From Bacteroidota bacterium (GTDB lineage Bacteria > Bacteroidota > Bacteroidia > Flavobacteriales > Flavobacteriaceae): DNA of 17,142 bases. The DNA lies in contig JAEYZX010000080.1 in assembly GCA_023427845.1 (NCBI GenBank), forward strand, positions 1 to 17,142, read 5' to 3'. Of this stretch, positions 14,201 to 17,142 are shown piece by piece (the stretch's first letter is position 1; the number at the start of each line of letters is the position of its first letter). The notes beneath the pieces are model-generated. The model saw only the letters and a list, made by a program, of their open reading frames with translations, did not search any database and was not told where the DNA came from. Both the position numbers and the translations under genes were made by a program.

Positions 14201-15686
14201 CCAGTTCATTATCAGAAGCACGACGATTACCGATCCGAAATTCAGATCGCAGGGTAAGCTTGAAGGAAGGATCACACATGAAAACTTTGGCGAGTGGGAG
14301 CTTGATCTTCGCATCGAATCCGATCGCCTGCTTGCACTTGATACGCAATATAGCGAGGAAGCGGCTTATTACGGCACGGCGTTTATCGACGGGATCGCAA
14401 CCATCACCGGGCCAACAAGCGGACTTTTAATCAATGTCGACGCACGATCGGAAACCGGTACCGATATAAAAATCCCAATCAATAATACCGAAGCGGTTGG
14501 CAGTAACAGTTATATCCACTTTTTAAGTCCGAAGGAAAAATACAACCTCGAACAGGGGATAGCGCAAACGACGCGGAATTACAGCGGACTCGAACTTAAA
14601 ATGGAATTCGACATTACTGAAGACGCCAATATAGAAGTCATCCTGGACGTGAATACCGGACACGGAATGTCGGGAAGCGGAAAAGGGACACTGCTTTTTG
14701 AAATCAATACGCTTGGAAAATTCAATATGTGGGGCGATTTCCAGTTATACGAAGGTGTCTACAATTTCAAGTACGGTGGATTGATAGACAAGAAATTCGC
14801 TGTAAAAAAATTCAGTTCAATTGTTTGGGAAGGCGATCCGTCCCGGGCCGTCCTGAACCTCGAAGCAGTGTACAAAACCACGGCGAATCCGGCAGTACTG
14901 CTTGAAAATCCGTCGGTAAACAAGAAAGTCCCGGTGGAGGTCGTCATCGGCGTTCGGGGAAGCCTTGCGAACCCGGAACCTGATTTTGATATCAATTTCC
15001 CAACCGTAAGTTCGGTACTCAAATCGGAAATCCAATACAAACTCGATGATCGCGATACACGGCAAACACAGGCATTGTATCTGTTGTCGTCAGGCGGATT
15101 CTTAAGTCCGGAAGGTGTGAGCCAATCTGATTTTGCGGGAAATTTATTTGAACGCGCAAGCGGACTTTTCAGCGATTTGTTCCAGGACGATGATGGCGTT
15201 TTTAACGTAAACGTCGACTATGTGGCAGCCGACCGACGACCGGGAACAGAAGCCGATGGACGGTTTGGGGTTTCGGTATCGACGCAAATCAACGAACGTA
15301 TCTCAATCAACGGAAAAGTCGGCGTACCTATTGGCGGTATCAACGAATCGGCCATCGTGGGTGATGTTGAAGTCCAATACAGGGTCAACGAAGACGGAAC
15401 GCTGAACCTTCGTGTATTCAATCGCGAAAATGACATCAACTATATAGGTGAGGGGATCGGATATACGCAGGGACTTGGTATTTCGTATGAAGTCGATTTC
15501 GATACGTTTGCCGAACTTGTAAATAAGATATTCAAAAATCAAAAACTTGAACGCGCGTCAAATGTGAATCAAATTCCCGATTCTGATATGCCGCCGGCCG
15601 ATTTCATCGAATTCGAATCGGATAAAAAACGAAAAGATCCTGCTCCGGTTAAGCATAATCACGAAGCTATTCCTGAAGAAGATTAA
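11217..15686 (+). CDS. tamB: TamB-like translocation/assembly module protein (DUF490 C-terminal domain)
   Basis: This very long protein (1489 aa from TTG 11217) has one N-terminal membrane anchor (about residues 4-24, LGLILFLLVMGIALSLPVV) followed by a repetitive beta-rich body. That is the layout of TamB/AsmA-like proteins, which span the periplasm and are thought to form a lipid-conducting groove to the outer membrane. The conserved DUF490-type end is clear around residues 1146-1206 (LLFEINTLGKFNMWGDFQLY, then FKYGGLIDKKF and IVWEGDPSRA) and at GYTQGLGISYEVDFDTF. It closes with a low-complexity charged tail. No ATG exists between the in-frame stop at 11157 and the anchor. The frame upstream of 11217 encodes a basic, coding-like stretch (KTTGGFHKFRKIALRS), so initiation may be at ATT 11175, preceded by GGAGA at 11166-11170, rather than at TTG. 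No tamA/bamA neighbour is present here. Confidence 0.9.
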   Translation: MRSILGLILFLLVMGIALSLPVVQTYLGKVATNRINSDYGTDITVNRVAISIFGGVKFQEVLIRDHHKDTLIFANRIQTNVLSFRQLYNGDLLFGDIRLNKALFHMKMYKGETETNFDKFVRLFDTGKKSTKKFLMKAGNIYISESRFIVSDENLTTPTNLDFTKLAAELGDFKIHGPDISADIEQMSFLDHRGLFIKDLSAGFAYTKTAIKLNTLAVETTNSMLKGDVELSYVQGDFKDFNNKVNFDIRIDDASLATNDVHYFYKELGRDRYIHLKTNAKGTLNSLSLTNLRMVDNTNSQIVGDVLFKNLFGKSEQGFYMKGDFDTVSSNYGDLVTLLPNVLGKKLPSSLSKIGQFNLRGRAEISTTEIDADFFMATGLGNIRSTLSMSNIDNIDNASYIGNIVLDNFNIGRFLEKRDLGIVSLDIDVAGKGFTEELLDTEFSGDIFKIRFMDYTYRNIVVNGNFKNPVFEGEVIINDPNLFMDFDGKMNLGKKNIEYDFHANIDYANLGRMNIVKNDSISVFKGDLRMNVSGNSLNDLQGEILITETSYQNKNDTYYFDDFTVKSSFDSGRVRTISINSPDIIEGQVVGKFDFAEVQKMVENSVGSLYTNYRPNKIKSGQFLRFNFSIYNKIIEIFYPGISVGSNTVVRGNINSDEGEFKFNFSSPQIAAFENYFDKVRIDIDNKNPLYNAYIEIDSVRTKYYKVSEFSMLNVTANDTLFLRSEFKGGPTASDYYNLDLYHTIDDQNNIVVGIDKSELFFKDFLWYLNENESPDSKIVFDKELRNFSVENIVMSHEDQKMELEGVVKGTANKDLKLTFENISLEKVTPTVNRFKIEGDLNGEISVKQKQNVYQPTSSLTVDNLNVNDIALGSLNLDIDGSEDLKSFYVNSVLENENVESFKADGTFTIEGEETLMDVDLRFDRFNLGTLNGLLGGEAISNIRGFVSGATTLGGKFSDPAIDGRLFVDDAAVTVPYLNVEYEMERKSIVDVTESQFIIRSTTITDPKFRSQGKLEGRITHENFGEWELDLRIESDRLLALDTQYSEEAAYYGTAFIDGIATITGPTSGLLINVDARSETGTDIKIPINNTEAVGSNSYIHFLSPKEKYNLEQGIAQTTRNYSGLELKMEFDITEDANIEVILDVNTGHGMSGSGKGTLLFEINTLGKFNMWGDFQLYEGVYNFKYGGLIDKKFAVKKFSSIVWEGDPSRAVLNLEAVYKTTANPAVLLENPSVNKKVPVEVVIGVRGSLANPEPDFDINFPTVSSVLKSEIQYKLDDRDTRQTQALYLLSSGGFLSPEGVSQSDFAGNLFERASGLFSDLFQDDDGVFNVNVDYVAADRRPGTEADGRFGVSVSTQINERISINGKVGVPIGGINESAIVGDVEVQYRVNEDGTLNLRVFNRENDINYIGEGIGYTQGLGISYEVDFDTFAELVNKIFKNQKLERASNVNQIPDSDMPPADFIEFESDKKRKDPAPVKHNHEAIPEED

Positions 15687-15718
15687 CTGCAATCCATCTT
15701 ATTTATCAACATGAAGTT

Positions 15719-15751
15719 CGTTTTCGTATAAACTTATCAACGAAAACGTTT
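15719..15751 (+). terminator. Weak terminator-like hairpin after tamB
   Basis: CGTTTTCGT (15719-15727) and ACGAAAACG (15740-15748) form a 9-bp stem with a 12-nt loop, followed by only TTT. It begins 33 nt after the tamB stop and ends about 88 nt before pfkA. It could end or attenuate the tamB transcript; the short T-run keeps confidence low. Confidence 0.4.
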
Positions 15752-15788
15752 GAAACTTTCTGATATTCCTAAAATATTAATAAGGAGC

Positions 15789-15819
15789 CTGCGAAACTGT
15801 AACTGGTTTGCTAAATTTA
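15789..15819 (+). promoter_or_regulatory. Possible promoter for pfkA-gapA
   Basis: TAAATTTA (15812-15819) is one base from the TAnnTTTG consensus. CTG at 15789-15791 is one base from the TTG -33 core, with the normal 20-nt spacer. Transcription would start near 15824, leaving a leader of only about 12 nt. Weak but correctly placed. Confidence 0.25.
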
Positions 15820-15835
15820 CAGAAACAACGAATTA

Positions 15836-16822
15836 ATGTCAAAAACGATTAAGAAAATTGGCGTCCTGACATCGGGAGGTGATTCACCCGGAATGAACGC
15901 TGCAATCAGGTCGGTTGTCCGTACCTGCGCTTATCACGGAATAGAATGCATCGGGATCTATCGCGGATTTCAAGGAATGATCGAAGGCGATTTCAAAGAA
16001 ATGGGTCCGAGAAGCGTCAATAACATAGTCAACAAAGGCGGCACGATCCTGAAATCGGCACGGTCAAAAGATTTCATGACTCCGGAAGGACGTAAGAAAG
16101 CACATCAACATCTTTCAAATGCCGGAGTCGATTCGCTTGTCGTGATCGGCGGTGACGGAAGTTTTACCGGAGCCGATATTTTCAGCCGGGAGTTCGGATT
16201 TTCGGTGATGGGGATTCCGGGAACAATCGACAACGATATTTTTGGTACAAGCCATACGCTGGGGTATGATACCGCGCTGAATACGGTTGTCGAGGCAATC
16301 GATAAAATCCGTGATACGGCGAGTTCCCATAATCGACTGTTTTTTGTTGAGGTCATGGGGCGGGATGCCGGTCATATCGCGCTCAATGCCGGTATCGGTG
16401 CCGGGGCAGAGGAAATTCTGATTCCGGAAGAAGACCTCGGGCTCGATCGACTTCTCGAATCGTTAAAAAGAAGCAAAACTTCAGGCAAATCGTCAAGCAT
16501 TGTAGTGATTGCCGAAGGGGATAAAATCGGAAAGAACGTTTTTGAGCTTAAAGATTATGTGGAAACCAACATGCCTGAATATGATGTTCGCGTTTCGGTA
16601 CTCGGACACATGCAGCGTGGCGGGTCGCCCTCGTGTTTCGACCGCGTACTTGCAAGCCGACTCGGAGTCAAAGCAGTTGAATCGTTATTGGAAGGGAAGT
16701 CAAACTACATGGTCGGACTCCTGGGCGACAAGATAACATTGACACCGCTGCTTCAAGCCATTAAAGGACATACCGAAATCGACCGGGAACTGTTGCGAGT
16801 GTCAGACATAATGTCAACGTAA
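15836..16822 (+). CDS. pfkA: ATP-dependent 6-phosphofructokinase
   Basis: This 328-aa enzyme phosphorylates fructose 6-phosphate to fructose 1,6-bisphosphate, the committed glycolytic step, as a cytoplasmic tetramer. The motifs are complete: LTSGGDSPGMNAAIR (11-25), GGDGS (105-109), catalytic GTIDNDI (129-135, base Asp132), VEVMGRDAGHIALNAG (171-186), and GHMQRGGSPSCFDR (257-270). Gly108 of GGDG corresponds to E. coli Gly104, the residue that marks ATP rather than pyrophosphate as phosphoryl donor. Arg25 and Arg29 correspond to the E. coli effector-site Arg21 and Arg25, so allosteric control is possible. It is followed 54 nt later by gapA, making a glycolytic pair that is probably co-transcribed. 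Confidence 0.97.
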   Translation: MSKTIKKIGVLTSGGDSPGMNAAIRSVVRTCAYHGIECIGIYRGFQGMIEGDFKEMGPRSVNNIVNKGGTILKSARSKDFMTPEGRKKAHQHLSNAGVDSLVVIGGDGSFTGADIFSREFGFSVMGIPGTIDNDIFGTSHTLGYDTALNTVVEAIDKIRDTASSHNRLFFVEVMGRDAGHIALNAGIGAGAEEILIPEEDLGLDRLLESLKRSKTSGKSSSIVVIAEGDKIGKNVFELKDYVETNMPEYDVRVSVLGHMQRGGSPSCFDRVLASRLGVKAVESLLEGKSNYMVGLLGDKITLTPLLQAIKGHTEIDRELLRVSDIMST

Positions 16823-16876
16823 ATCAAGAATATAAAAATCGCGAGAGCCACGGCTTTTGCAATAAAATACTATAAA

Positions 16877-17142
16877 ATGACAAAAGTAAAATTAGGAATA
16901 AACGGCTTCGGTCGGATTGGACGATTGGTTTTTCGGGAAACCTACAATAGAAACGACGTGGAAGTCACCGCAATCAACGACCTGCTCGATGTGGAGCATT
17001 TGGCCTATCTGCTGAAGTACGATTCGGTGCACGGGCGTTTTTCGGAAAATGTTGAAGTCCGCGATGGCAAACTTTATGTCAACGACCGCCACATTCGCAC
17101 TACGGCCGAGAAAGATCCGTCGGTATTGAAATGGAACGAGGC
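16877..17142 (+). CDS. gapA: Glyceraldehyde-3-phosphate dehydrogenase, N-terminal part (3' end outside window)
   Basis: The first 88 codons of GAPDH are present, cut by the window end. The enzyme oxidises and phosphorylates glyceraldehyde 3-phosphate to 1,3-bisphosphoglycerate. The nucleotide-binding motif GINGFGRIGR (7-16) and AINDLLD (32-38) are visible. The Asp after Asn (Asp35), followed by Leu, is typical of NAD-specific rather than NADP-specific forms. LLKYDSVHGRF (45-55) is the conserved helix-loop segment. The catalytic cysteine lies beyond the window. The gene starts 54 nt after pfkA, with no terminator between them. Confidence 0.96.
   Translation, partial: MTKVKLGINGFGRIGRLVFRETYNRNDVEVTAINDLLDVEHLAYLLKYDSVHGRFSENVEVRDGKLYVNDRHIRTTAEKDPSVLKWNE

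Overview
The window is ordinary chromosomal DNA of a Bacteroidota species, most likely a member of the Flavobacteriaceae close to Flavobacterium. I infer this from protein style (a GyrA C-terminal domain ending in an acidic tail, a large TamB-like protein, DUF4159 and THUMP-like methyltransferase genes), from Bacteroidota-type promoters (TTG/TTTG about 20 nt before TAnnTTTG), from weak or absent Shine-Dalgarno sequences, and from tRNA genes with no encoded CCA. No phage, insertion sequence, CRISPR array or defence island is visible, and I did not find a convincing undescribed system. The main interest is in gene boundaries, a tightly coupled operon and one intergenic palindrome.

Layout: 1-993 is the 3' part of gyrA, followed 11 nt later by an exported TPR protein (1005-2327). 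A bidirectional terminator at about 2344-2375 separates this pair from two minus-strand genes, a C40 (NlpC/P60) peptidase and an acetyl-CoA acyltransferase (thiolase). Between those two lies a near-perfect 33-nt palindrome (3182-3214). Positions 4441-5192 carry a three-tRNA operon, Ser(GCT)-Pro(TGG)-Arg(TCT), with its own promoter and a long hairpin terminator. A VanX-type D-Ala-D-Ala dipeptidase (5193-5825, plus) then runs head-on into a six-gene minus-strand operon.

That operon (11043 down to 5819) reads tsaD, rsmE, DUF4159 protein, AI-2E-family membrane protein, THUMP-like-domain methyltransferase, small exported protein. Spacings are 12, 2, -1, 1 and 3 nt, so translation is probably coupled along its length. 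Its first two genes make tRNA and rRNA modifications (t6A37 and 16S m3U1498), and the fifth is probably another RNA methyltransferase. The rest are envelope proteins of poorly known role.

Divergent from tsaD is a tamB-like gene of about 4.5 kb (envelope lipid transport or outer-membrane biogenesis) with no ATG at its apparent 5' end. It is followed by the glycolytic pair pfkA and gapA, the latter cut by the window end. Two themes recur: envelope and peptidoglycan maintenance (C40 peptidase, VanX-like dipeptidase, TamB) and translation (three tRNAs and the RNA-modification enzymes).
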